Positions 1-6,759 of a stretch of 7,957 bases of DNA are shown here, piece after piece. The notes under the pieces are model-generated. The model was given only the letters and a program-made list of their open reading frames with translations, was not told where the DNA came from and made no database searches. The position numbers and the translations under genes were made by a program. Origin of the DNA: Eubacteriales bacterium (GTDB lineage Bacteria; Bacillota; Clostridia; Peptostreptococcales; Anaerovoracaceae); assembly GCA_028680875.1 (NCBI GenBank), contig JAQUJQ010000063.1, positions 1 to 7,957 on the forward strand, in the 5' to 3' direction. How positions within the stretch are numbered: position 1 is the first letter of the stretch; every line of letters begins with the position of its first letter.

Positions 1-753
1 GCTATAATAGCTGAAGCACCGGATATTTGCATTACATATGGAACTCTCTCTGAAGCTGATGTTTCTGAAGCGGAGAATTTTATGGATCAGACAGGTATTC
101 CGGTTGTTATGCTTGACGGTTCTTTGTCTTCCTCAGCCGATACTTATCGATTCTTAGGGAAACTATTGAAGGCAGAGGAACGAACAGACGTATTAGCGGC
201 TTATGCAGAAAACGCATTGGAATTTGCAGAAACAATAGATATTCCGGATAGTGAAAGAGTAAGCGTTTATTATGGAAACGGATTAGAATCGTTAGAAACC
301 GCACCTGTCGGTTCTCCTCACGCAGAATTGCTCTCTTTAGTGGACGGGATTAATGTAGCTTCATTGGAAGGTGAGATTACTTCCAGAATCGACATCAGTG
401 CAGAGCAAATAATAAGCTGGAACCCTGAAGTGATTATTCTAAACGGAGAACCCACTGCCAACATGTCGCCGATTGAAGCTGTTAATGCTTTTAAAAATGA
501 CAAACGTTATCAAAATGTTGATGCGGTAGTAAATAATAGAGTTTTTGCTATTCCCAAATACCCCTTTAGTTGGTTTGACCGGCCGCCTGCAATTAACCGT
601 CTCATTGGAATCAGTTGGTTGGCAGCAATTTTGTACCCGGATGAAGTAAGTTTGGATATTGCTAGAGAAGCAACTGATTTTTATTCTTTGTTCTATCATA
701 TGGATATTACTGAAAAGCAACTTGATACATTGTTGGGTACATCAGTAGAATAA
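1..753 (+). CDS. ABC transporter substrate-binding protein, FepB/BtuF type (5' truncated)
   Basis: The reading frame is open from base 1 to the TAA at 751-753, giving 250 visible residues. The first ATG (base 82) is internal, because the upstream codons continue a plausible binding-protein sequence (a PDICITYG stretch). Features typical of the Peripla_BP_2 family (iron-siderophore, haem and cobalamin binding proteins) are TGIPVVMLDG near the start, SWNPEVIILNG at about residues 139-149, and a C-terminal block with NNRVFAIPKYPFSWFDRPP followed by WLAAILYPDE. Such proteins are extracytoplasmic, usually lipoproteins of 350-400 residues in Firmicutes, and pass the ligand to an FecCD-type permease. 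The signal peptide and first lobe lie outside the window. The exact ligand cannot be read from sequence; iron chelate or corrinoid are the main options. The gene ends 3 bp from the stop of the convergent regulator gene, with no room for a separate terminator. Confidence 0.85.
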   Translation, partial: AIIAEAPDICITYGTLSEADVSEAENFMDQTGIPVVMLDGSLSSSADTYRFLGKLLKAEERTDVLAAYAENALEFAETIDIPDSERVSVYYGNGLESLETAPVGSPHAELLSLVDGINVASLEGEITSRIDISAEQIISWNPEVIILNGEPTANMSPIEAVNAFKNDKRYQNVDAVVNNRVFAIPKYPFSWFDRPPAINRLIGISWLAAILYPDEVSLDIAREATDFYSLFYHMDITEKQLDTLLGTSVE

Positions 754-756
754 ATG

Positions 757-1518
757 TTATAAATCTACTTTAAAGGAGACTACTTTGCCGATATAATTGA
801 TTTCGGACAGATTTTCGAAGAAAAATATATCATGAGACTTATCCTCCGGTATCAGGAGGATTTTCTCTTTTACAAAGAATATTCGACGTAATGTGGGGAT
901 TCTCCGATTGTTCTGATAAAAGGCGATGATATCCCTGTCTTTCAATAAATCTAATTTTGTCGGCATAATATAAATCGATGCATGTATGGGAATCAAAGGC
1001 TGCATAGAACTGTCTCCAAGGAATAATTGGACCAACTCACCTTCTGTATCCGCTTCTGTGGGCATACCTGAAGATAAGGCAATTTCCCGTACCAGATCTG
1101 ATGCTTTTGAAGCATCATCTGAGTTTATATAATGTGAAGACATGTCCAGTGCGGCAAGAACATCTAAACTCTCAATATATTCTTTCATTTCTTTTGTAAA
1201 AGTTTTGTTCGTAACCTGGCAAAGAGATTCCAACATAGCTTTATTTAAGGATGAAGAAGCCAGCATATACTCTCTTACGAGAGCGGGGGCTTTTTCCATA
1301 TATCCCTGAAAGACCAAATGGGCTTGTTTTTTTGAACCACAGACCTTTGCTAAGGTCAATGATACTTCTTCCGTAGGGGGTGGAAGTTTTCCATTTTTTA
1401 ATTGAGAAATATATGAAGGAGTAATTGTTAAATTTAAATCCTTGCAACGCTTTGAAATTTGTCTTAGGGACAATTCGCTTTCTCTAATGATCTGATTCAA
1501 CATTGATGCATAATTCAT
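757..1518 (-). CDS. XRE-family transcriptional regulator with S24/LexA-like C-terminal domain
   Basis: This is a cytoplasmic DNA-binding protein of 253 residues. Residues about 4-60 form an XRE helix-turn-helix, with SLRQISKRC leading into a recognition helix with TPSYISQLKNGK. A linker of about 100 residues follows. The C-terminus (from about 166) resembles the peptidase S24 fold: GDSSMQPLIP carries the nucleophile-like Ser171, and INYIGKVVSF is the usual final strand. The position of the general-base lysine (normally T-V-K-R) reads TLRRI at 209-213, so Lys appears replaced by Arg, and no clear Ala-Gly cleavage site is seen. It may therefore not self-cleave. The start at 1518 is chosen because GGAGG (minus strand, 1532-1528) sits 9 nt upstream; a GTG 10 codons earlier has no such site. 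A strong promoter overlapped by inverted repeats precedes it, suggesting autorepression. Its target genes are unknown. Confidence 0.85.
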   Translation of the reverse strand: MNYASMLNQIIRESELSLRQISKRCKDLNLTITPSYISQLKNGKLPPPTEEVSLTLAKVCGSKKQAHLVFQGYMEKAPALVREYMLASSSLNKAMLESLCQVTNKTFTKEMKEYIESLDVLAALDMSSHYINSDDASKASDLVREIALSSGMPTEADTEGELVQLFLGDSSMQPLIPIHASIYIMPTKLDLLKDRDIIAFYQNNRRIPTLRRIFFVKEKILLIPEDKSHDIFFFENLSEINYIGKVVSFKVDL

Positions 1519-1527
1519 AGTATTTGG

Positions 1528-1532
1528 CCTCC
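1528..1532 (-). promoter_or_regulatory. Ribosome binding site of the XRE regulator
   Basis: On the minus strand this reads GGAGG, 9 nt before the ATG at 1518. It decides the start in favour of that ATG over the in-frame GTG at 1548. Confidence 0.8.
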
Positions 1533-1557
1533 AATATACCTTGTTCACTTTTAATTT

Positions 1558-1597
1558 AACTATAACATTTAGTGTGGAACAATGTCAATTTATAGTT
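1558..1597. promoter_or_regulatory. Candidate operator: inverted repeats over the xre promoter
   Basis: A perfect 8-bp inverted repeat, AACTATAA (1558-1565) and TTATAGTT (1590-1597), spans the whole promoter of the regulator; its left arm contains the -10 box. Nested inside is a second, 5-bp pair, ACATT (1565-1569) and AATGT (1581-1585). Repressors of the XRE/S24 type commonly bind such dyads over their own promoters, so autoregulation is a reasonable inference. The AT-rich composition means short repeats could also occur by chance. Confidence 0.45.
1559..1588 (-). promoter_or_regulatory. Sigma-A promoter of the XRE regulator gene
   Basis: On the minus strand, a perfect -35 box TTGACA (1588-1583) is followed after 18 bp by TATAGT (1564-1559), one mismatch from TATAAT. 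It is preceded by TG in the TGnTATA position of an extended -10. Transcription would start near 1552, about 35 nt upstream of the ATG at 1518. No other sequence in this gap fits as well. Confidence 0.75.
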
Positions 1598-1609
1598 CAT
1601 GTTTACTAA

Positions 1610-1638
1610 ATAACAATTATCTGTTAAAATAATATAAT
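1610..1638 (+). promoter_or_regulatory. Promoter of the HD-domain gene
   Basis: A perfect TATAAT (1633-1638) lies 17 bp downstream of ATAACA (1610-1615), a 4-of-6 match to the -35 consensus. Transcription would begin near 1645, which places the ATG at 1639 outside the transcript and supports the start at 1666. An imperfect 16-bp palindrome with arms TAACA and TGTTA (1611-1626) overlaps the -35 box and could be an operator for the divergent regulator. Confidence 0.6.
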
Positions 1639-1665
1639 ATGCCCCCTAATAAAAAGGAAAAAATT

Positions 1666-2862
1666 ATGAATCATCAATTGTTTAAACTTGATTACCAAGA
1701 CGCAGAAAGCATTGCTGTTGAAGTCTTTATTCAAGCCTGCGGCTTTCAGCCGGAAAACCGTAACCATATGGAATTGCTGGAAGAAGGGCTGGAAGTATTA
1801 AAAAAAATTAAACGGGAAATTAGACTTTCAGGACTTCTGTCCATCCTGGAGCCCGGTGCTTTTCACAGACATTCAATATTTATTAAGGATCAAGTATTTG
1901 GTTGTACTGCTTTTGATCAAATCCCGACTGATAATATTATTAAAATTTATGCGTATTTGTTAACGGTTGGAAAATTCGAATTTAATACAATAAATTTAGT
2001 TGAACAATATTATATGGATCTATGGATAAAAGCATTTTTGGAGGCAGGAAGAGAGCTTTTAAGGAAACAGATAACAAATAGTATCAAGAAGACATCACCT
2101 CAATCTTATGTTACTTATCCTTTTGGCCCGGGATTTTATGGTATGAATACGGATCGACTGGAGGATTTATTCCGCATATTGAATGGAGATCAAATCGGAT
2201 GCGCTCCGGATGAAAGAGAGGAGATACCCAAAAAGTGCTGTGGAGGATTCTTTTTTATTGTAAAAGATGAAACAAAATTGCCTGCCGTAAGCTGTAGAAA
2301 TTGCATAGGGCATGAAGAAGGATGCCTCTTTTGCGGTGGAAAAAATCAGACTCCAAACAGAGAATCTTGTTTAAAGTTATTAGAGAAATATCAAACTCCG
2401 TCCCATGTAGTCCGTCATTGTTTGGCAGTGACAGATGTAGCAATGCGAATTGCAAAAGCTTTGAAGGAAAAAGGATGGACTTTAGATATGGATTTGCTTG
2501 AAGGTGCTTCCTTGCTTCACGATATAGCCAGGTTGGAAGAAAACCACGGCTTAAAAGGATCCATAATTGCCGAGAAACATGGATTTGGGCAAGTAGCAAA
2601 CCTGATTCGTTGTCATATGTTTTATGCAACGGATCCATATAAAAGAAGGATTAATGAACAAGATATACTCTGTCTTGCAGATCGCATGGTTAAAGAAGAT
2701 CAATATGTAGGTATCGAAAAGCGTATGATGGCAGTTTTGAATAAATTCAAATGTGATCCATTGGTGATAAACCGAATTCAACTTCGTTTAGAGGAAAATC
2801 GTATTCTTCAAAAAAGAATTGAGGAAGTTATAGGAACAACCATAGATGAACTCATGAAATAA
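1666..2862 (+). CDS. Two-domain protein: MetH-activation-like domain with Cys cluster fused to an HD phosphohydrolase
   Basis: The protein has 398 residues and is cytoplasmic. In the N-terminal half, PFGPGFYGMNTDRLEDLFRIL (in two parts, about 152-172), IGCAPDEREEIPKK (about 177-190) and a C-x2-C-x6-C-x2-C cluster (Cys210, 213, 220, 223) resemble the activation domain of vitamin B12-dependent methionine synthase and its stand-alone relatives in anaerobes, which have PGY, IGVxLTES, P-K-S and a terminal Cys cluster. From about 235 on there is an HD domain: His251, the His285-Asp286 pair in LLHDIAR, His294, His305, His317 and Asp339 in LADRMV are the likely metal ligands. The HD half predicts a metal-dependent phosphohydrolase; the substrate is unknown. 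The start at 1666 has AAGGA at a good distance and fits the promoter at 1610-1638; the ATG at 1639 has no ribosome binding site. It is monocistronic, divergent from the XRE gene and followed by a terminator-like hairpin. The HD call is firm; the N-terminal assignment is an inference from motifs. Confidence 0.8.
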   Translation: MNHQLFKLDYQDAESIAVEVFIQACGFQPENRNHMELLEEGLEVLKKIKREIRLSGLLSILEPGAFHRHSIFIKDQVFGCTAFDQIPTDNIIKIYAYLLTVGKFEFNTINLVEQYYMDLWIKAFLEAGRELLRKQITNSIKKTSPQSYVTYPFGPGFYGMNTDRLEDLFRILNGDQIGCAPDEREEIPKKCCGGFFFIVKDETKLPAVSCRNCIGHEEGCLFCGGKNQTPNRESCLKLLEKYQTPSHVVRHCLAVTDVAMRIAKALKEKGWTLDMDLLEGASLLHDIARLEENHGLKGSIIAEKHGFGQVANLIRCHMFYATDPYKRRINEQDILCLADRMVKEDQYVGIEKRMMAVLNKFKCDPLVINRIQLRLEENRILQKRIEEVIGTTIDELMK

Positions 2863-2910
2863 ACCCTTCTGTCATATCCTATATTATAGTAAGGCAGGAG
2901 GGGTTTTTTT
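2861..2910 (+). terminator. Terminator-like hairpin overlapping the next gene's ribosome binding site
   Basis: AAACCCTTCTGTC (2861-2873) can pair with GGCAGGAGGGGTTT (2893-2906), giving a stem of about 13 bp with one bulged G and a few G-U pairs. The 19-nt loop contains the small palindrome CTATATTATAG (2879-2889). The stem runs into seven T (2904-2910), as in a Rho-independent terminator for the HD gene. The same 3' arm holds GGAGGGG (2897-2903), the Shine-Dalgarno sequence of the SpoIVFA-like gene, whose ATG follows the T tract directly. Folding would both end transcription and hide this site. Confidence 0.65.
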
Positions 2911-3549
2911 ATGTATCGATACAGGGGCAGGGTCTTAAAAAACCAAAAAAGAAGTATGGTTCAAACCTTAATTCGACAGGTTATTCTTTGCATTATTATT
3001 ATTCTATTAATTCTTGTGGCGAAAAAAATAGATGTTCTGTTGGTAAATCATGCCTTAGAGACTTTTCATACTCAGATTTCCAAAGACTATACAACAAATG
3101 ATATCGGAACCGGTATAAAAACTGCTTTTACCCGAGTAAAACAAGGATCCGAAACCATGGTCGCCACTTTCCGTGTGGGAGAGAAAAGGATGGAGTTCTC
3201 AGTACCTGCTGACGTGGAAGGAACCTTATCAGCTTCCACTTCCGGAGAAGATGTTGGAAAAACCATGGAATTTCAGGCAGAAGAGGAGATTCAAGTTTAT
3301 GCAGCTGCCGGAGGAACCGTATCTGAGATTGGCGACGCCGGAAATCATGGGAAATATATTAAGATTACCCATGGGAATCAGATCATCAGCTTATATGGAG
3401 GATGTACAGAAGTTTACGTCCAGCCTCTGGAAAAGGTGAGAAAAGGTCAAATTATCGGATCTGTTCCGGGAGGAGCGGATCGACATCTATTATTTGAAAT
3501 TTGGGTAGACGGAAAATTAGCGAACCCTGTTGATTACATAAAATACTGA
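2911..3549 (+). CDS. spoIVFA: SpoIVFA-like membrane protein with degenerate LytM/M23 domain
   Basis: The protein has 212 residues: a short basic N-terminus, one membrane segment at about 19-38 (strongly hydrophobic, Ile/Leu-rich), a linker to about 120, and a LytM/M23 fold at about 125-210. The fold is recognisable by YAAAGGTVSEIG, GKYIKITHGN, VRKGQIIG and LANPVDYI. The zinc-binding residues of active M23 peptidases are not kept: the usual YxH position reads YGG (162-164) and the HLHFE motif reads HLLFE (192-196). This degenerate state is what B. subtilis SpoIVFA shows; there it anchors and restrains the protease SpoIVFB at the outer forespore membrane until pro-sigma-K is to be processed. 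The SpoIVFB-like gene begins 8 nt downstream, which supports the assignment. The ATG at 2911 has the strong GGAGGGG site 7 nt upstream. An alternative name is simply M23-family protein. Confidence 0.82.
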   Translation: MYRYRGRVLKNQKRSMVQTLIRQVILCIIIILLILVAKKIDVLLVNHALETFHTQISKDYTTNDIGTGIKTAFTRVKQGSETMVATFRVGEKRMEFSVPADVEGTLSASTSGEDVGKTMEFQAEEEIQVYAAAGGTVSEIGDAGNHGKYIKITHGNQIISLYGGCTEVYVQPLEKVRKGQIIGSVPGGADRHLLFEIWVDGKLANPVDYIKY

Positions 3550-3557
3550 AGAATATA

Positions 3558-4223
3558 ATGTTAAGGATATCAATACTGGGCATTCCAACAGAGATGCATC
3601 TGTCATTCTTCTTACTGGTTGCCATTATGTATTTTACAGGCAATGGTTTTTTGGCATTATATTCAGCCTTATTTTCTGTTCTGCATGAATTGGTTCATGG
3701 AATTGTGGCAAGAATGTTAGGTTATACGCCGGATACCATTTCTACCTGTCTTTTCGGTGGTATAATAAGTTTAAAAGAAGGATATGTACTTCCTTATGAC
3801 GAACTAATAATCTATTTGGCAGGTCCTCTTTTTAATCTTGCTATGGCCATGCTGTCTTATTGGATCTTGATGTTTTATCCTTTCCTTTGGCTAGAAAAAG
3901 TTTTATTTGCTAATTTGATCTTAGCATTGTTTAATTTAATGCCCTTATATCCTTTGGATGGCGGAAAGGTAATCAATCTTTATCTGTCTCATTTCTTTGG
4001 ACACGGTACAAGTTATATTATTTCAAAATTTTTTTCCATACTCTTTTCAATTTTTCTTTTCTTTTTAGGGTTATACTTGGTACAATACAATGTAATGAAT
4101 TTATTTGTGTCGGCGTTGGCTGTTAATCTGTTTATTATCGGAAGGGCAGATTCTCGCTTTTCCTTTAACAGATTAATGGGCGTCTATCGGGATTTGGAAA
4201 AGGAGAATAAAACATGGTATTGA
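3558..4223 (+). CDS. spoIVFB: SpoIVFB-like site-2 (M50) intramembrane metalloprotease
   Basis: This is a polytopic membrane protein of 221 residues. HELVH (43-47) in the second hydrophobic segment is the HExxH zinc motif, and NLMPLYPLDGGKV (126-138), with Asp134, supplies the third zinc ligand. AGPLFNL (88-94) is a further M50 signature. Further hydrophobic segments are at about 14-28, 97-110, 114-131 and 155-196. In sporulating Bacillus this enzyme cuts pro-sigma-K inside the mother cell's membrane. The B. subtilis protein is about 290 residues long with a C-terminal CBS domain; here the protein ends shortly after the last membrane segment, so that domain is absent. The start at 3558 has only a weak GAAG-type site and lies 8 nt after the SpoIVFA-like stop, pointing to translational coupling. 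The end overlaps the radical SAM gene by 10 nt. The true substrate could be pro-sigma-K or another membrane protein. Confidence 0.85.
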   Translation: MLRISILGIPTEMHLSFFLLVAIMYFTGNGFLALYSALFSVLHELVHGIVARMLGYTPDTISTCLFGGIISLKEGYVLPYDELIIYLAGPLFNLAMAMLSYWILMFYPFLWLEKVLFANLILALFNLMPLYPLDGGKVINLYLSHFFGHGTSYIISKFFSILFSIFLFFLGLYLVQYNVMNLFVSALAVNLFIIGRADSRFSFNRLMGVYRDLEKENKTWY

Positions 4224-6067
4224 CGGAACAACTGGACAGGCTGCTTTCACAAGTGGAGAAACCCGGTCGCTATATTGGCGGAGAACTCCATTCAGTTTAT
4301 AAAGATGAAAATAATATAGCTACCCGTATCGGCTTTGCATTTCCTGACACTTATGAACTTGGTATGTCCTACGTAGGACTTCAAATATTATATAAAGTGT
4401 TAAATGACCTGGATCAGGTTTACTGTGAACGACTTTTTGCCCCTGCTTTGGATATGGAGATTCTTATTCGGCAAAAAAGGCTGCCTTTGTTTACTTTAGA
4501 AACCAAAACATTGGCTATAGATTTGGATATGGTGGGATTTACGCTTCAATATGAATTGGCTTATACAAATATAATTAACATGTTGGACTTGGCGGGTATC
4601 CCTATCTTGAGCCGGGACAGAGGGAAGGAACACCCTTTTATTATGGCCGGCGGACCCTGCGTTTTCAATCCGGAGCCTATGGCCGATTTTTTTGATTTTA
4701 TGGTCATTGGTGATGGAGAGGAGATACTTCCTGAAATATGCAAAGTACATCGACAATGGAAGAAAAGCGGCCGGGATAAAAAGGAGTTCTTACTTACATT
4801 ATCTTCTTTTCAAGGGATTTACGTACCTTCTTTTTATCAACCGGTTTACCGGACAGATGGAACTATGGAAAGAATCGAAAAAATAGAGGATAAAGCACCA
4901 AAGAAAGTAACAAAATGTATTGTTTCCAATCTTACGGAGGCGCCGTTTTCAACAGAGCCTATAGTTCCTCTTATTGAAGTTGTTCATGACCGTTCCGTAG
5001 TTGAGTTGTTTCGAGGATGTTCCAGAGGGTGTCGTTTCTGTCAAGCCGGTATGATCTATCGACCGGTACGGGAGCGCTCCAAGGACTGTATACTGGAATT
5101 GGCTAAAAAACAACTTGCGTCTACCGGACATGACGAATTATCCTTGTTATCATTATCCACCAATGATTATTCTCAGATCGAAAATTTGGTAGAGCAACTG
5201 ATGGAGATGGGCAAAGAAAATAATGTATCCTTATCTTTACCTTCTCTTCGGCTGGATTCTTTTTCACTGCGTGTATTAGAGGAAATTCAAGGCTATAAGA
5301 AGACCGGTCTTACCTTTGCACCTGAGGCGGGAACACAGCGTCTTAGAGATGTTATAAATAAATGCATAACGGATGAAGACATATATGAAGCCATGAAGCA
5401 GGCTATTATTTTAGGCTGGCCGAGAGTTAAACTTTATTTTATGATCGGTTTACCTACGGAAACCTATGAAGATTTAGACGGAATAGGTCAGATTGCAAGA
5501 AATATAATGGATATTTATAAACAATATCGTTACAAGCAAAAGGGTGGCCGTTTTGGGCTTACAATCAGCGTATCAAATTTTGTACCAAAAGCCCATACTC
5601 CTTTTCAATGGTTTCCTCAGGATTCTACTGAAAGCTTTCATGCAAAGCATATTTATTTAAAAAAACAGCTTCAATCTATTCGAGGAGTTCAATTCAATTA
5701 TCATAACCCAGGACAAAGTCAAATCGAGGCTGTACTTGCCAGAGGTGATAGAAGATTGGGGAAAGGTATTATTCGAGCATGGGAGTTGGGCTGTAAATTT
5801 GACGGCTGGAGAGAACAATTTAAGTATGACCGATGGATCCAAGCCTTTACCGAAACAGAAATGAATCCGGATTTTTATGCGAATCGAGAGATAGGTCTTA
5901 ATGAAATGCTTCCTTGGGACCTGGTTGACAATGGCGTCTCCCGAGAATTCCTATTGTCTGAATGGGATAAGGCTATGAAAGGGCAGAAGACACAGGACTG
6001 CAGATATGGGTGTATTGGCTGTGGAATCAATGCTTTGAATAGTTGTGAAAGGATGGGGACATTATGA
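4214..6067 (+). CDS. B12-binding-type radical SAM protein, TIGR03960-like
   Basis: The protein has 617 residues. Residues about 15-200 resemble the Rossmann-like, B12-binding-type N-terminal domain of this radical SAM subgroup (FAFPDTYELGMSYVGLQIL, FIMAGGPCVFNPEP, VIGDGEE). The DxHxxG cobalamin-ligating motif is not visible, so cobalamin binding is uncertain. The radical SAM core starts with FRGCSRGCRFCQAGM; Cys269, Cys273 and Cys276 form the CxxxCxxC site for the 4Fe-4S cluster that cleaves S-adenosylmethionine. LTFAPEAGTQRLRDVINK (366-383) and KLYFMIGLPTET (406-417) are further core signatures. A second cysteine group, Cys596, 600, 603 and 611, closes the protein and may bind another cluster. 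The family's reaction is not established to my knowledge. It is normally encoded beside, or fused to, the DUF2344 protein, as here (ATGA overlap). The start at 4214 has AGGAG 9 nt upstream, inside the 3' end of the M50 gene. Confidence 0.88.
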   Translation: MVLTEQLDRLLSQVEKPGRYIGGELHSVYKDENNIATRIGFAFPDTYELGMSYVGLQILYKVLNDLDQVYCERLFAPALDMEILIRQKRLPLFTLETKTLAIDLDMVGFTLQYELAYTNIINMLDLAGIPILSRDRGKEHPFIMAGGPCVFNPEPMADFFDFMVIGDGEEILPEICKVHRQWKKSGRDKKEFLLTLSSFQGIYVPSFYQPVYRTDGTMERIEKIEDKAPKKVTKCIVSNLTEAPFSTEPIVPLIEVVHDRSVVELFRGCSRGCRFCQAGMIYRPVRERSKDCILELAKKQLASTGHDELSLLSLSTNDYSQIENLVEQLMEMGKENNVSLSLPSLRLDSFSLRVLEEIQGYKKTGLTFAPEAGTQRLRDVINKCITDEDIYEAMKQAIILGWPRVKLYFMIGLPTETYEDLDGIGQIARNIMDIYKQYRYKQKGGRFGLTISVSNFVPKAHTPFQWFPQDSTESFHAKHIYLKKQLQSIRGVQFNYHNPGQSQIEAVLARGDRRLGKGIIRAWELGCKFDGWREQFKYDRWIQAFTETEMNPDFYANREIGLNEMLPWDLVDNGVSREFLLSEWDKAMKGQKTQDCRYGCIGCGINALNSCERMGTL

Positions 6068-6759
6068 GTAAATATCTTATTAAGTTTACTAAATGTAGTA
6101 TAATACGTTATATTTCTCACTTGGATCTTATGCGTCTCTTTCATCGTGCTTTTAAACGTTCCAGGATTAGTTTGACGTATTCCCAAGGTTTTAATCCGCA
6201 TCCTAAAATGTCATTTGCCCAGCCTCTTTCTCTTGGGTATACCAGTGTGGGAGAATATCTGGAATTTGAAACCCTTAAAGAATACTCTAATAATGAAGTG
6301 ATGGAACGCCTTAATTTAGTAATGCCAGCCGGAATCAAGGTTACCGACTGTTGGAAACTTAAAAATAATAATAAAACAGCTGCAGCTTTAGTCTGTTGGG
6401 GATCCTATGAAATAACATGCCAAGGAGATTTTGATCAGCCACCGGGACAAGCTGTTCAATCATTTTTACAGCAAAATCAGATTTTGATTCAAAAACCACA
6501 AAAGAAAAGAAAGGAAATGACGGAAATTGATATAAAACCCTTGATTTCACAATTTAAGATAATAGAGGAAAAACAGGGGCAGGTTAAATTTCTGGTTGTA
6601 TTACGGGCAGGGAGCCAGGCAAATTTAAATCCGGAATTGCTGATGGCGGCTTTTTATGCATATATGCAAAAGATTTATGTTAAGGAAGATGTATCAATAA
6701 AAAGACTTGAGTTGTTTGACCAAACCCAAAAAGCTCTTTATGAAATCCATGAACGATAA
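6064..6759 (+). CDS. Radical SAM-linked protein, DUF2344 / TIGR03936 family
   Basis: The protein has 231 residues and is cytoplasmic. The N-terminus is diagnostic: YLIKFTK, then YISHLDLMRLFHRAFKRSRI (16-35) and YSQGFNPHPKMSFAQPLSLG (39-58), followed by VGEYLEFE. These are the conserved blocks of DUF2344, a family found as the partner or C-terminal fusion of TIGR03960 radical SAM proteins. The function is unknown; a role with a nucleic acid or ribosomal substrate has been suspected from its frequent neighbours rng and rplU, but this is inference. The ATG shares bases with the stop of the radical SAM gene (ATGA), so the two products are probably made in fixed ratio; GGATGGGG upstream is the likely ribosome binding site. 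The C-terminal third, including a Lys-rich stretch around 145-160, is less conserved. The stop codon touches the REP-like element at 6759. Confidence 0.87.
   Translation: MSKYLIKFTKCSIIRYISHLDLMRLFHRAFKRSRISLTYSQGFNPHPKMSFAQPLSLGYTSVGEYLEFETLKEYSNNEVMERLNLVMPAGIKVTDCWKLKNNNKTAAALVCWGSYEITCQGDFDQPPGQAVQSFLQQNQILIQKPQKKRKEMTEIDIKPLISQFKIIEEKQGQVKFLVVLRAGSQANLNPELLMAAFYAYMQKIYVKEDVSIKRLELFDQTQKALYEIHER

Noticed and set aside
1519..1548. Longer N-terminus of the XRE regulator from a GTG at 1548
   Set aside because: No ribosome binding site precedes it, the predicted transcription start near 1552 leaves almost no leader, and GGAGG fits the ATG at 1518.
1639..1665. Start of the HD-domain gene at the ATG at 1639
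   Set aside because: It lies right behind the TATAAT box, upstream of the expected transcription start, and has no ribosome site; the ATG at 1666 has AAGGA.
2827..2890. Sigma-E or sigma-G promoter for the spoIVFA-like gene (CATATCCT at 2873, TATATT at 2880)
   Set aside because: The -10-like sequences are partial and no matching -35 element is at the correct distance, so I could not support a promoter.
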